A stretch of 64,000 nucleotides of DNA from Ignelater luminosus (taxonomy: Eukaryota > Arthropoda > Insecta > Coleoptera > Elateridae): assembly GCA_011009095.1 (NCBI GenBank), contig VTPC01000807.1, positions 1-64,000 of the forward strand. The letters run 5' to 3'. A model generated the notes under the pieces. That model was given only the letters and a program-made list of their open reading frames with translations, was not told the DNA's origin and searched no databases. Below are positions 12,104 to 24,360 of the stretch, piece by piece; position 1 is the first letter of the stretch, and each line of letters begins with the position of its first letter. Position numbers and translations under genes: made by a program.

Positions 12104-14280
12104 GACAAAAAAATTCACATGCTTTTCATGTTTTTTCGTAAAATGACTCGTTTTCGAGTGAAATTTGATTTTTCAAATCTTCCAAGGTTAAGCTTCATTA
12201 TTAACGATCGGGCGTTCTTGGTATAGTATTACAGATAATAATGGCAAATGTTAGCAGAAATTGTTTTCGCTTCACATGCGCTGTACGGATTAATTAGTCA
12301 TGCACAAGCATCGAAATTCCGATTCACGCGCAATGTCAACATTTTTAAATTCAGTTATAAGACAAGCAAAGTGTGACAAAAAAGCGAGATTGGTCAAAAA
12401 TTTATAAACCTAGTTTTGTGTAGCTTTTAACTATCGAATCGACATAAAAAAATGATTACGATCTTCAACGGAATAGTTCAACTTTCATCTTCTATACTCA
12501 CGAGCTACATGCTTGAATTAAACCAAATAGACAGATATTTTGAAATAAAACTCAAATCAAATTTCTTCATGCACAAGTACTGCATACCGAGTAATTGAAA
12601 ATAATAGTTCATTAAAGACATTCTAAGATTTCTTTTCTCTACATTTATTTAGCTTTGTTTCGTAACATAAATAAAAAACCACCTGATGGTTTTCAATGTA
12701 GGTAAGATTAACAAACTAAAAATAGTTCTTTCTAGTTAACATAATTCAGTGCAAATTATTGTTAACCTTGTACAAGATGGCGAGGTGGAAAAAAGTCGAC
12801 CGACCTAACAAGACCATTGACAGTGTAAAGAGCAAATTAAAATAAGTGGCTTCACTGTGTGAAGTAATGTTAAGTACAGCTCTGGATTTTAAATTAAAAC
12901 GTTCACTCAGCTGGATTGTATTTTAAATTCAGTAAAATGTATACTAGATATCGGCAATAAAAGTGGATAATTTATCGACTTGACTTGGACGGTCTGTCTT
13001 TATAAACTCCGCTAAACATTAACTAATGATTATCGTTTCAGATACCGCGTTTAGCACAGCTCAAAGTAACGGAATATGCATCATTGTCATTCTGAATCAG
13101 ATTTTCCAACTAGCCATTAATCTTACTTTGCTTATCTATCATTTATTTTGTTCTCTCATTTGATGCAAGGTGGCGGTTAAAACATAATTTTGACGTTGCA
13201 ATCATAAACGAATGGTTTACGTTTAAAACACGTGGCGGATATTTAATTAATTCTGAAAATGATGTTGTTCGGTCGTAAACGCAAAATGTGTATCGTTATT
13301 GCCACGGGTAAATGTGATCAAACAAACTTATTTATTAAATATACAAACATTTACTTTGTTGTAACACTGTTTGTTTTCATGTATTGCACTCTTGCAATCA
13401 AGTCTTGGACGGTTTAACTAAACACTTACCGAGAGTACATTGGTATGTACTTTACGCTCTCGACGATACATCTGGGAAGAATTTAGGTAGTTAATTGCTG
13501 CAATTACTGCAATGCTGGCTTATAATTGCATCGTTTTAACCTAGAACACTCTAATAGACCAATCAAGACTGCTTTTACTCTTGTAATTTAATCTTATTAA
13601 TAAAAGCAACATTTAATTCGGTCAAACATTAATCAAAAAAATAAAATAAAATAAAATAATGCCACTGCTAGAAGTATGCCCAGAAGAAATATTAAGTTTT
13701 CGGTGTTAAGTAACACTATATGTAAGAGGTTTTTCATTATTGTTTTATCCATTGAATAACCTGTTGATTTTCGCATCTATGAGATTCAACTCCTACATCC
13801 AATGTAATCTCTTCAATCTAGTGTTTAAAAAATAGAAAAATTCATAATTCAATAACTGAAATGATTATCAGGAAAATCCGTAAGTAAACATTTTATTCTC
13901 TTGTCTCATTTATAGCCGATCTTCTTTTTCTTCTAAATAGTTTTTGAACACAACATAATTACTAGATGTATGTTTTGATAAAAACAAATTAAATACAGGT
14001 TTCTTCAAATACAGAAACATTGTTCCTTATTATCGTTCGAAAGAAATCTAGGTTACATCATTTCTCTTAATCATCTTCTTTCTTTATACAGAAGCAATTT
14101 TTTATGTCATCACTCTACCATTTAGTCAACTCGTAGCTGTGTTATCCGCTGCTACAGCTGGTATCTTTGCACCGCTGCATATGATGTCCTTTTAAATCAA
14201 TTCCATCACCATAAGTCTGTTTTGTTTTAAAACTGAGTCAAAGATGGGAAAAATGAATACTTTGCAAATATTTCAGGATT
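12104..14280. other. No gene seen; (AAAAT)n at ~13635-13659
   Basis: AT-rich, non-repetitive sequence with many TAATTA-like strings. A short (AAAAT)n microsatellite lies at ~13635-13659. No coding signature was found. Such text is compatible with regulatory or intronic sequence, but nothing here proves it. Confidence 0.4.
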
Positions 14281-15900
14281 ACTGCAACTCAAGAATCAGT
14301 AGACGGATTTTCACGATGTCTGGGTATGACGATATCGTGAGGTCTAACATCCATTACAACCAACACTAATGGCAAAAAAAAATTAATAGAGCCTTACGGT
14401 GCAGGTTGGGTATACTGTCTTTAGAACCTACCATGCATTGAATTCACATCGAAATGGTTAAATTCCATGCCATAGGCGTTCATTAGTGGACAGAGTCTGG
14501 TGTTGTGCGGAACAGCAAAGACGTTCTGGTAAGGTGTCTCTACCGTCCCTATGCCCGCCATTGAAGCGACTGGAACTGGCCACTTTGATCGCCAACACGC
14601 TTTAAACGTTCCCTGGGTATCGAAAGACCAGGCCGTCTGAGCACCTCCACAGTTGCCATAGGGCGAGGTTGCGTTCTTCAGATTGGTTTGCAACGGATCG
14701 TCAAGAGGTGAGGCACCAAGCAAGCCACAGAAGTCCCATACCACCTGTCAGCACTATTCGTTTGGCCGTTTGACAGAGTTCTAACATTCCTAACTTATAT
14801 TTCGGAAACAAAGCTGGATGCCCTATGGTACTTCACTCATCGCTTTAACGACATTACGAATCCTTTCAATAACCCTCTAGACATTTCTTTATTTTGCGTT
14901 CTCCATTGTGCGTAAATTATCACCACATCTCAATGGGTTCACTATGACACGATTTCCATCAAATTCAACATCAACACGAATGAATCTCCGCGTATGCGGA
15001 TATTGTAGACTGATCAGTGTCTGTGTTGTGCGAACAGACGAGAAATTTGGCTGACATTTAATATCCATCATGTATTCATTCATCATTCATCACCATCACT
15101 GGAGCGAGGGATCTTCGTTCTACGAGCTATCTCACCATCGCCAGCTGGATGCAAAGCCAGTAGTATCCAAAGGTCTACCACAGCCGCCGCGTCAAGTTCA
15201 GCTTCCACGCTCTCCTGGAAATCTGCACGTCTCGGGGCAAGATCGCTGCCGAAGTCACCACGCCGCGCTCAGACACCGTTCGACATTCCTCTGCCGCTTA
15301 GCCAAACTCGACTAGACTCAGCCTAGGCCCCAAGATCCAGGTCGCCGCGACAACAAAACCTCCTACAACTCAATACCACAACCCAGGGTTGATTTTGTGT
15401 GGGTCATTCATCACCATTACCATCACACTCATCCACCAGGTGTTCTGCATCTTCTTGCCCTTGCGATCAACTTCAACGTATACACGTTCGTCATTGTGGT
15501 TGTCGGAAGATAACAAAGCAGAACTGAAAAATGTTTGTTCCACTTTAAGGCACGTCTTTATAAAACTGGTAAAATCAGTATTTCATCGTTTAAGGCCGCT
15601 AGAAGTCAGGCAAGCACAACCAAAATTATTTTTTTACTTGAAAAATAAAACGAAAGAATTGTCCTTGTAAAAGAATACCGGTCAAACAAAAAGCGAACGC
15701 TGACCTTGACGAAATTCCAAATACTGACCGATGGCTACGAGATTCGAGTGTAAGAACGAAGTCTTGAAAAGGGATTGGTGTAGGTTTCGCCCGACGGTCT
15801 TATGTTTTATCACCAATATTCTCTGTACACAGAAAACGTCTGCTTGTACTACTACATCTGGATTTTGTACCGTCACATATGATCTTTCAAACAATTCATT
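14281..15900 (-). pseudogene. Family X, longest copy (unidentified coding-like repeat)
   Basis: Two clearly protein-like frames lie on the minus strand. The frame at 15086-14889 contains SLQYPHTRRFIRVDVEFDG and then PLRCGDNLRTMENAK. The frame at 14744-14421 contains YGNCGGAQTAWSFDTQG, KWPVPVASMAGIGTVE and MEFNHFDVNSMHG. A related segment upstream (about 15520-15430) reads DERVYVEVDRKGKK, which parallels RRFIRVDVEFDGNR and suggests an internal duplication. Flanking stretches 14281-14462 and ~15495-15680 recur at 16.4-16.8 kb and 21.9-22.1 kb. Both frames have composition well above the AT-rich background. I do not recognise the protein. Stops and frame changes separate the pieces, so it is either multi-exon or decayed. 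Confidence 0.45.
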
Positions 15901-16414
15901 ACCATGTATGTCGTTTTAAAACCATCTACCTAATTTATATTGAATCAAAGCGTATTCTGGCTTTTGAATGTCTTGTTCAACCTTCAAAAATATTTTCATA
16001 TTCACAAGGGGAAGACACAGTGAAATTTTTACTGGCGATTCTACATCGAAAATAAGTCAACATGTATTTTGTCGTTCGTCTAAATGGGCCCTTCGGGTCT
16101 CGCAAACGAACAAAAGGCGGAACAGGCTTGGCTTAGTGCATTTTATTCTGGCCTTCCTAGAGCGTATCCCTACAAACGAGTCTAATATTTTTCCATGTAG
16201 AAACGCCCATAAAAGTTTAATTGAAATCGGTTAGGACAGCTGAGAGCAGCCCAGTTTCGTGAAAGTCAATCTTAGCCATTTCCCGATCTATAATATTTTT
16301 TGCTTTGCATTTAAACGAACGGCAAAATATGTGTGGACTCGCTGTGTTATTCCCTTGTCAGAGTTGAAGTCCGAGCCGGCCACAGTTGGCAGAAATTGCC
16401 TGCAGTACTCAAGA

Positions 16415-16830
16415 TTGCAACAACTCAAGAATCAGTAAACAAGTTTTTTCACTAATTTTTGGTATGATGATACCTTGTAAGGTCTAACAGCTATCATAAA
16501 TACCTCTGACGATGTAAGCGCTACCTAGTGGCAAAAATAAAAAAAGATGATAGACCCTTCGAAAGGTAAGAATACTGTCTTTCAGTCTACCATGCACTGA
16601 ATTCACATCAATGTGGTTAAATAGCTTTTCAGAAGATAACGGAATAAGACTGAAAAATGTGCTTCCACTTGGTAAGTATCTGTTTATGGTACAGATAGAG
16701 TTTTTATCAAGGTTCCATTAGAAGTCAGGCAAAAACGGCCAAAATTATTTTTGCTCCAAAACGGAAACAGATATGAGAGTTGTGTTTGAGAATTTGTAAA
16801 GTGGAGGCCTTTGGGCAATTTCTTGTTAAC
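16415..16830 (-). pseudogene. Family X, internally deleted copy
   Basis: 16415-16622 aligns with 14281-14462; shared text includes AACTCAAGAATCAGTA, AAGGTCTAACA and CATGCA(C/T)TGAATTCACATC. 16623-16760 aligns with ~15495-15640; shared text includes GAAGATAAC, ACTGAAAAATGT, AGAAGTCAGGCAA and CCAAAATTATTTTT. About 1 kb of the long copy between these two blocks, including both protein-like frames, is missing. On the minus strand only the peptide NHIDVNSVHGR remains, matching NHFDVNSMHGR of the long copy. Confidence 0.6.
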
Positions 16831-16947
16831 CATCGCAGTAAATGAAATTATATAAAATACGATGTAAAACCTATCCTTTTCAATAATTCAAAGATACATT
16901 GCTTTTCGGATAATTTGCTCGATGGTTCAATTCAGAAATCATTATTT

Positions 16948-17196
16948 CTAATTCATTGAAACTATCAGTGTCCTAACTTTTATGGCGCCAGTCGAGTCGC
17001 TTGTCCTTTGTACTGTTTGATTATCGTTACCCTTCACTGATGAGTCCAGAACAAGAACGAAAGGGTCGTCTAGAAGTGTGAAGTCCAAAGATTGTATGAT
17101 TTTGATATTCTTGGGCAAGACAGAGTTGATGTCTTTATAATAAATGTGATCAGGTGGTGGAATGTCCAAATACCGCACAATTTCCGGTTTTAACAA
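16948..17196 (-). CDS. Unidentified short open frame
   Basis: This 82-codon minus-strand frame has balanced amino-acid content, including MLKPEIVRYLDIPPPDHIYY and FTLLDDPFVLVLDSSVK. It lies just 5' (on its own strand) of a deleted family X copy and could be an upstream piece of that family. No domain is recognisable, and a chance frame of this length is possible. Confidence 0.2.
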   Translation of the reverse strand: MLKPEIVRYLDIPPPDHIYYKDINSVLPKNIKIIQSLDFTLLDDPFVLVLDSSVKGNDNQTVQRTSDSTGAIKVRTLIVSMN

Positions 17197-17199
17197 AAA

Positions 17200-20180
17200 T
17201 TAAAAGGTGCAGAGTGCAAATAAAAAAACTTGACTAAATCCAAAAGATCCACAAGAGAAATTCATAGAAACTCTTGTTGTACAAGTTTTATAAAATTCTT
17301 TATTTATTTAAAAGATTTTAGACAGTTCGTTATTGCTTGGCTGAATCACCACAATATATTTATTTGTCTCTTTATGCTGTTTTGAACTTGATGACAGGTC
17401 TTTCAATGTGACTAATATGTAAATGTTAGATTTGACTTAAATATTCACCAAACGTAGACATGAATAATACTGTCAAGGGAGTGTTCAGTTTTGATATATT
17501 CCAAAAAAAAGTTTCTACTAGGTGTTCTTTAAGTTTAGAAACTAAATATTTTTCAATTAATCGCTACTTAACAATTTACCGTTACGTGAGTAACTTTATT
17601 CTCATTGCGATGATGAGTAATATGAAATGTGTCACACTCTTATTTGAATGAATCTAACTGTAGAATTTATAATATTATCACTGCGTATTTATTATGTGAA
17701 AGAATTCTATGAATTATGATTTAATAAAATATTATAAATGACTAATAAAATTACTTAATATTATGTAATAAAAAGAAGAGTCGTGTACTTATTTTAGCAT
17801 CTGAATAAAACGTTTAGATAGTTAGTATTAACATACTTTATTGCTCCATTAACTTACTATTTCCTCAGCATCCATTCTTAAACGAAAAGGAAAAAGAAAG
17901 ACGTACCTGTAACAAATGAAAATAAATATTATTAATAAGCAATTTGTTTCTTAAAAGTATATTTATTAAAAACCTCAACTATGCTATATAACAATTTTAT
18001 TTGCTTGTTTAAATGTCATATTCATTATAATCAAATACATTTTGTGTTATACAATATTTACGGCTCTAAATCAGGATAAAACAAGAAGTGATTTATTTTC
18101 CTTTTGAAATGTATAACATAAATCAAGTTCTCAATAGGGTATACTTAAGTTTGATATTTTCAAATCATATTATATTTAGAATTATCAATTAACTTCAAAC
18201 GGCCAGTTCTGGCAGAAATATTTATATATGTACTATCAATTCAGGATATAAATACTGACAAAGACAATTTTATTTAGGAACCTTTTAGATGTACTACAAG
18301 TCATATCTGTAAGGTATATTTTCTTCATCAATATTTAAAACGGAGACTAAATCCTTAGATCTGAAAGATGCATCTACGGAATAACTCCAGAGCGCTAATG
18401 GCTTCTTATTAAATATTTTAAAATACTTATTTCCAGACTATGTAATTCCTCATCTTTCAAACTTTCTGGCGCACAGCAAGGATTAAGTTCAAAAGTTCAG
18501 AAATAGAACGGAATGTTACTGAATAAAGTCGATATAAATGTTGTTCAAAACTAGGTATTTTAGAGAACATACCAATATTGCAAACAACTACAATTAGAAT
18601 TTTCAAACTACTTATTCTTCGTGCTCTTTCCGTATGCAGAAATGTTAACTGTGATATAGAGAGAGCTTAATCAAAACAAATCACGTAAAAAAAGATTAAA
18701 AACGCCGTTTTTACTGGCAACGTTCTATTTATAATAATATAATACCAGTAGTTTGCCTTCAGAAAATTTCTATGTTAACTGGAAAAATATATTAAGTATT
18801 CACGCAGTAAATAAATTCATAACTTAATTTGCATTTTCCATATAAAGTCCTTGCTACTTGCTTTTTACAGTTTTGCTTTATTATTATTGATAATTTAAGT
18901 TATAAAACTACAAGTCATTAATCTGAATAAACATTTTTTTATTATGGTTATTACAACTATTATCGCATAACTCTGCTAAAAATTGAAATCCAATTGATCG
19001 AGATAAAAGTTCATAGCCGTGGCTCAATATTTATTTTCATTTATTCTGTTTGTATTGCAAGGTTCACGTATAATGGAAGTTTTAACTGTTTGAATTGACT
19101 ATTAAAATAGTTTCATGTAAAAATGGATTTCGCTCGTATAATCTGGATCGCTAAAATACTTAAAAGTTGGGCGAATAATGTTGAAACCAATACAATTAAT
19201 AAAGAGAACAAAACCTTTCGATAATCTTAGTATAATTACTAATAATGATCTAAACTAATTAATATTAATAGAGAGCAACTTTCTTTAAGCCAACCTATTC
19301 TGGATAATATAAACAGTTTTATACGAATGTGATATTTTATGTGCAATAAATTAATATTTTCGTATACTTTTATTTAATTAATAAGCTACTTTACAATTTC
19401 TCAGTGCCTCCACCAAAATATCACAAGCAAAGGGAATAACTCGGAGAAACAAGCAATAAATAGACACATAAACGCATTCTAATATCCAAGAACTAGGTTA
19501 AATCCAATAAAAAAACTTTGTATAAATCGATTTTAAAGTAGGAACTCCAATAAGCAATTCCATGGACAAACACACAATCCTAGAACTAAAATGCCTTATT
19601 TCTTATTAAATATCGAAGATTTTTGAATTTCAATAGTCTCGGCAACGTTTGCTCTAGTTTATAAAAACACTATTTCTCTATTACGTGTTATTATTTCTTG
19701 GAAGAATTATCTGCTTTGTTTAAGAATTGTGGGAACTACGAAAAAATGTCTTTTTATTATAAATTAAGATTTTTCAAGAAGATGGAGGATTGATTTCTTC
19801 ATGTCATTGCAATTATTTTAATTGACAGTCAACGTGGGGCATCTTGTCACATCACAGAAGTTTATATTTATTGGAATAATTCTGCCAATCGAAATTTGAG
19901 CGTCTGGATAATAAAATAATTGGATTGATTATCAAAAAAATCTGTACGTAAGCATATTATTCCCATACCTTCTTTTCTTGAAATATTCGTTCTTGGGTAT
20001 AATACAATTATCAGTTGTTTTGATAAAATTTGCTTATTATCTCTACAGAATACAATCTTTTACATCTTTAGTCAAATTTATAAAAATTATTATTTTCTCA
20101 AAAAGTAAACCAGATAGGTTGGTAGCACTTATAAAGAAAGTTATCACAAATATGTTGCAAATTCCAAAAATCGAATAAAA
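17200..20180. other. No gene seen; fragment at ~19811-19905 resembles 22234-22330
   Basis: Very AT-rich. The only repeat seen is at ~19811-19905, which aligns with 22234-22330 next to the third family X copy (shared CATCACA(G)AAGTTT-like and TTTTAATTG(A/G)CA text). It is probably the outer end of another family X copy. Confidence 0.4.
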
Positions 20181-20182
20181 AG

Positions 20183-20368
20183 TAGGGTATTCCATTTAAA
20201 AAAATGAAGTTAGGTAGCGCCACCTGGCAGTGACGCATTTAAGTTAAAAAATTTTTATTACAAAATATGTGCCCCTACCTTACATTTACAACAAAGTTTT
20301 CAGAATTTTAAAATCTGCATTCGTTCCCGAGATATCGCGCTGTCCCATTCCTCGCTGAACACACTGTA
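20183..20368. mobile_element. Short TA-type MITE
   Basis: The right end GAACACACTGTA (to 20368) is the inverse of a TACAGTGTGTTC terminus. The left end TAGGGTATTCCATTTAAA at 20183 resembles the TACAGGGTGTTCCATTT start of comparable elements, with changes. It is about 186 bp with no coding sequence. The left boundary is less certain than the right. Confidence 0.5.
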
Positions 20369-20567
20369 TACCCCACGTCTCCCCACGCGATCCTTTTTAC
20401 ACTGTCATGTAGCTTAAAGGTTCTACTTTCCAGTAACACTATTTTAACTTTGCGTTTTTTGCGCTAATATTTTTTTAGAGGCCCTATTGTCATTGTCCAG
20501 AAAGGGGTTTTTTGAACTTTGGCGAAACAATTCGAATAAAAACCGTTTGGACCAACTTTGCAATTAG

Positions 20568-21799
20568 GTTTTGGCCAAAGCAGACTTCGCTGTCCCATCA
20601 GACCGCATCCTGCGTGCAATAAAAGAGAACATCTCAAAATTATCAAGCAGAATTAAGAATCGGTGGGAAAGGAGCAGCCGTAAATTGGACGAATTCAAAA
20701 ACCGGTTTGAAGAATGGCTTAATGGCGAGCATTTTGTAATATATAATGGTCAACTGGATGATCCAATTCCAGCGACTTCTATATGTCAGTATCATCATCA
20801 TCATTTTGAAGAGAGCTCCATAAGAACGAAAAGACGTAAAGTTCATGATTTAATAAAAGAAAGATCTGTAAAAGAAATTACGTTTGCTGCAGAAGTAGCA
20901 TTAGGCGCAGCAGGAAAAAGGAGCGATGCTGGTGTAGTGAAAAAAATAGCAACTTCTCAGTCAAATATTACTAGAGAATTGAAAGACATGCGAGAACGAC
21001 AAGCACAAGAAAGACCGATGGCACCTGAAAAGGCTTTGGCGCTGTATATTGATATTAAAAGTACTTCGTTCTCTTACAAGCTTAATCGAAAAAAATTAAA
21101 TAGTCTACGGCATCATGTTTATTCATCAGATTAGTCTTTGATGAAAGCTAAACTGGCATGTATACCTCCAGAGCAATCTATAACAATTACAGAGACTGGT
21201 GTTGAGCTATCTTTACAAGCAACCTTAGATCATTGGATAAACCGATTGTTTTACTGAAATCCTGATATTTTAAAAGGAAAAACAAAATTACAATTAACTT
21301 GTAAATGGGGTTGTGATGGTAGTTCAGGTCATAGTGCGTATAAACAAAAATTTTCATCATCTGAAGGTAATGATGAGTTTTTATTTTTAGTTTCATTTGT
21401 ACCAATAAAACTTTGTTGGAAATCAGTTACTATTTGGGAAAATCCCAGTCCATCATCCACTAGGTATTGCAGACCAATAAAGTTTGTATTTCAAAAAGAA
21501 ACCAATTTAAAGCTGATGTACAATCTAAGAAGGTAGATATTCAAAAAAAGTTTAAGCTAGAAATGGGTTCAACTGTAGATAAACCAAAGCCGGGGTTTGG
21601 TTCCACAAATGATGGTAACACAGCTCGCAAATTTTTTAAATATCCTATCAAAAGTCCGGAAATTACAGACATTAATGTTGAATTAATTAAAAATTTGGGC
21701 ATTATGTTACAAGCTTTGTTATTGTTGTTGTTATTGTTATTTTTGCGATTTTGTTTTGGCATCGTCATAATGCTGCGATCGCCTGCCACCCAGGGTTAA
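20568..21799 (+). pseudogene. RAG1-like transposase pseudogene (RAG1/Transib-type relic)
   Basis: An open frame from 20568 to 21131 has no ATG at its start; a stop lies at 20565-20567, within an acceptor-like CAATTAG. It then continues in the same frame past a TAG (21132), a TGA and another TAG near 21533. A frame change follows into the last block, to 21799. The middle block carries TCKWGCDGSSGHSAYKQKF, then FLFLVSFVPIKL and WENPSPSSTRYCRPIKF. This order parallels RAG1, where a CDG segment holding the first catalytic Asp is followed by an FSF..I stretch and a PxSxxxCKP motif. The last block reads DKPKPGFGSTNDGNTARKFF, comparable to the NGNFARKL region of RAG1. The several hundred residues normally between these blocks, with the second Asp and the zinc-binding part, are missing, and the C-terminal acidic residue is also lost. 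It was an integrase-fold DNA recombinase and is now dead. The RAG1 assignment is from remembered family features. Confidence 0.62.
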
Positions 21800-21867
21800 T
21801 AATAGTAAAAATTAATTGAGACTTAGAGCTTTGAATTCGGGGCTAAGAGTAAGAATAGGGTTTTCAG

Positions 21868-22340
21868 GGCCCAACAACCATTGAATTCACACCGACATGT
21901 TAAATTCCATCTCATAGACGTTCGTCAATCAAGTTTATGATTACATTTTTGAAAGATAAGGAAATTATACTGAAAATGTTTTACTTATGCGCATCTTTAT
22001 GGACTCAGTGGGATTAGTTTTTATTGATCAAGGTTTCCCGGCTAAAACAGCCAAAATTATTTCTTTGGTCAAGAGCGGCAACAGAAGGAGAGTTTCATTT
22101 GCGGATTTGTAAAGAAGCGGCCTTCAGGCAATTTGAAAGTGAAGAAAAGAGAAAGGCTGACCTTAGTAAAATCTCTAACCCCCTTCGATTGTAAATTATG
22201 ATTCAAGAGAAGACATGATTGGTGGTCTCATACGACTGTATTAATTTTAATTGGCACACAACGGTGAGCATTTCATTACATCACAGGAGTTTGTATTTAC
22301 TCGGAAGACTTCCTACGACTGTGTCTATTTATTAGAACAT
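21868..22340 (-). pseudogene. Family X, second internally deleted copy
   Basis: 21880-21930 matches 14435-14490 (CATTGAATTCACA, TTAAATTCCAT, and CATAG(A/G)CGTTC). 21950-22140 matches 16635-16830 and ~15500-15680 (GATAAGGAAAT, ACTGAAAATGTTTTACTT, GCCAAAATTATTT, GATTTGTAAAG, CAGGCAATTT). 22165-22215 resembles ~15700-15770 of the long copy (GCTGACCTTAGTAAAAT against GCTGACCTTGACGAAAT). The deletion joint differs from that in the 16.4-kb copy by about 30 bases, so the two deletions arose separately. Confidence 0.55.
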
Positions 22341-22836
22341 GTTTTGATTATAACTGCTGCTTGCTTATGTCGCAAATGGTGAGGGTGATTTTCGCTTCTA
22401 TCTCGTGACTCCAATGTACTCTCTCCATTTACCTTCTGTTAACGATATGTCGCAAAAGAAAAATGCTGAAATATACCAGACTAGATGGGATGGATTTTTC
22501 CAATTTTTGTCTAGAAGCACAAAGTGAAAAAAATCGAATTGAATAGCTAGTCCAGTACTCGTCTCTTGAAGGCAAAAGAAATTATTGTACCGCCCAAGGG
22601 ACTCAAACACAGATCGTATCAGAAGTGTCACATTCACCGAAAATCACAGTTCTCTAGTTCGAATCGACTTATAAATTCCAAATACTGCTAATTTTTAATA
22701 TCTAACACTACGGCTTTCGTTTCAAGTAAAAATCTAAATACTTGTCAAACTTCTCACAGCATTTATTAATGTTACAATTACAGTATTACTTGGTGCACGA
22801 GCTTTTCTAATTACAATTTTTCTTTATGGATTAATA

Positions 22837-23611
22837 CACTAATAAAAAAAATTAAAGGAACAAAAAAATTACGTTTTCAAAAATTTTTTCTAAATTTAAA
22901 CGTTGTTTACGGTAAAAATGTGAAAAAAGCTCAAAAAATTTTTTTTCATTTTAATCATGATTATGAAGTGTTCAGAGGCAATAAACGTGATCCTTTAATT
23001 TTTTTCAAAAGTCACGCTTAACATTAGTCATTTCATGAATATTTGTAATTTAGGCGTTAATTTTCTAAAAAACCATAAATTACTCTTTTTTTCTTGTTTT
23101 TTCAAATTCACGTCAAAAATGGAAAAGAGATTTTCGTGAAGATCGCGTCAGTATCTTGTAGCAAATTTATTCCAGTTTCCAAAACTGCCCTTTAATTTTC
23201 TGTACGATCGTTGGTTGCTGAGATATCGATGATTAAAGACAAAAGGATCCTTTTCCATTAAAAGTCTGATATCTCGGTGAAAAATGGTCGTATCGAGATT
23301 TAAAAAAAATGGAAGCTGAATAAGCAAGCTATCCGGTCCATGCAATGGTTTAGCTGAAAAGATTTTTCCGAGTCCGTCGACCCAAAAAACAAACAAATTG
23401 AAAAATCCGTTTTGCCCGCTATTTCTTAGAATAGCGTGATAACGTAGCTCCTATAAATCTTTGACTAAAAGATCTGGAAACTAGAATCTTGAAGCTTCAA
23501 ATTGCTTTTTTTTAAATCTCGATACGAGCATTTTTCACTGAGATACAGCATTTTTAAAATCACAAAAAAATTTGAAAAATCTTTTTGTTCCTTTAATTTT
23601 TTCCGTTAGTG
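22837..23611. mobile_element. Non-autonomous TIR element with TA targets
   Basis: The left end CACTAATAAAAAAAATTAAA at 22837 is followed by GGAACAAAAA. The right end TTTTTGTTCCTTTAATTTT followed by TTCCGTTAGTG (to 23611) is its inverse. TA flanks both sides (22835-22836 and 23612-23613). A subterminal pair also inverts: ATATCTCGGTGAAAAATGGTCGTATCGAGATT (near 23270-23300) against AATCTCGATACGAGCATTTTTCACTGAGATA (near 23515-23545). Length is 775 bp with no coding signature. It fits a Tc1/mariner-superfamily derivative. Confidence 0.8.
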
Positions 23612-23613
23612 TA

Positions 23614-24360
23614 CACATCACAAATCACTTCTAATCATGCCCTTTAAGGGTGGGATCCCGAACCGACAGTGAAATTTCCTGCTATAGCTTAGAATAGGGA
23701 AAACATGTCACCATTGCGTTGCGATTTTCTCAATAACGGATTAAGCGATTTTAAAAATTCTTGCTTTGCCGTAATCTACAAGCTTACCCCTTCGAGATGA
23801 AATATTTGGAACATGATTGATGCAATATTAAAGTAAATATGATGATGTAAATTTCACTGAAATTTTGCATAGAATTTTAACACCATTTTTTGTTGTCTAC
23901 TGATTTTATTTATTAACAGATGTACACTATAATACCTCATTCCAAAGAGGACAATATTTTACGTAATGTGATCCAAGATCTATTTTAAAATTCGACATAG
24001 TTTGTGAGAAAATGGCAACGCAAGTTTAGAAATGAATTTCACTCCTACAAATTAGCAGAGTGCAGAACATCACGTTAGCATAGTGGTGAACCTGCAAGTT
24101 CAAAGTGTGGCAATTCTCTAACAGACGACGCAGTATCTATATGTTTATTTTTGCGATGTTGTCAGTTATCTGTCTTCAAAGTTGCGTGCAACCTTTATTT
24201 TGGGGGTGCATACAAATGGGGGAGCTTGTCAAATTATGATCAAAACAAATGGTTTTGATAATAAAATTTGAAAAAAAGTCGAACTTTAAACTTTTGATTA
24301 TTTTACTGCGTCAGTTAAATAACATTTTTCTAAGAGAAGGTGTCATAGAAGTACTAACAT
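23614..24360. other. No gene seen
   Basis: AT-rich sequence with no motif or repeat that I recognise. Confidence 0.4.
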
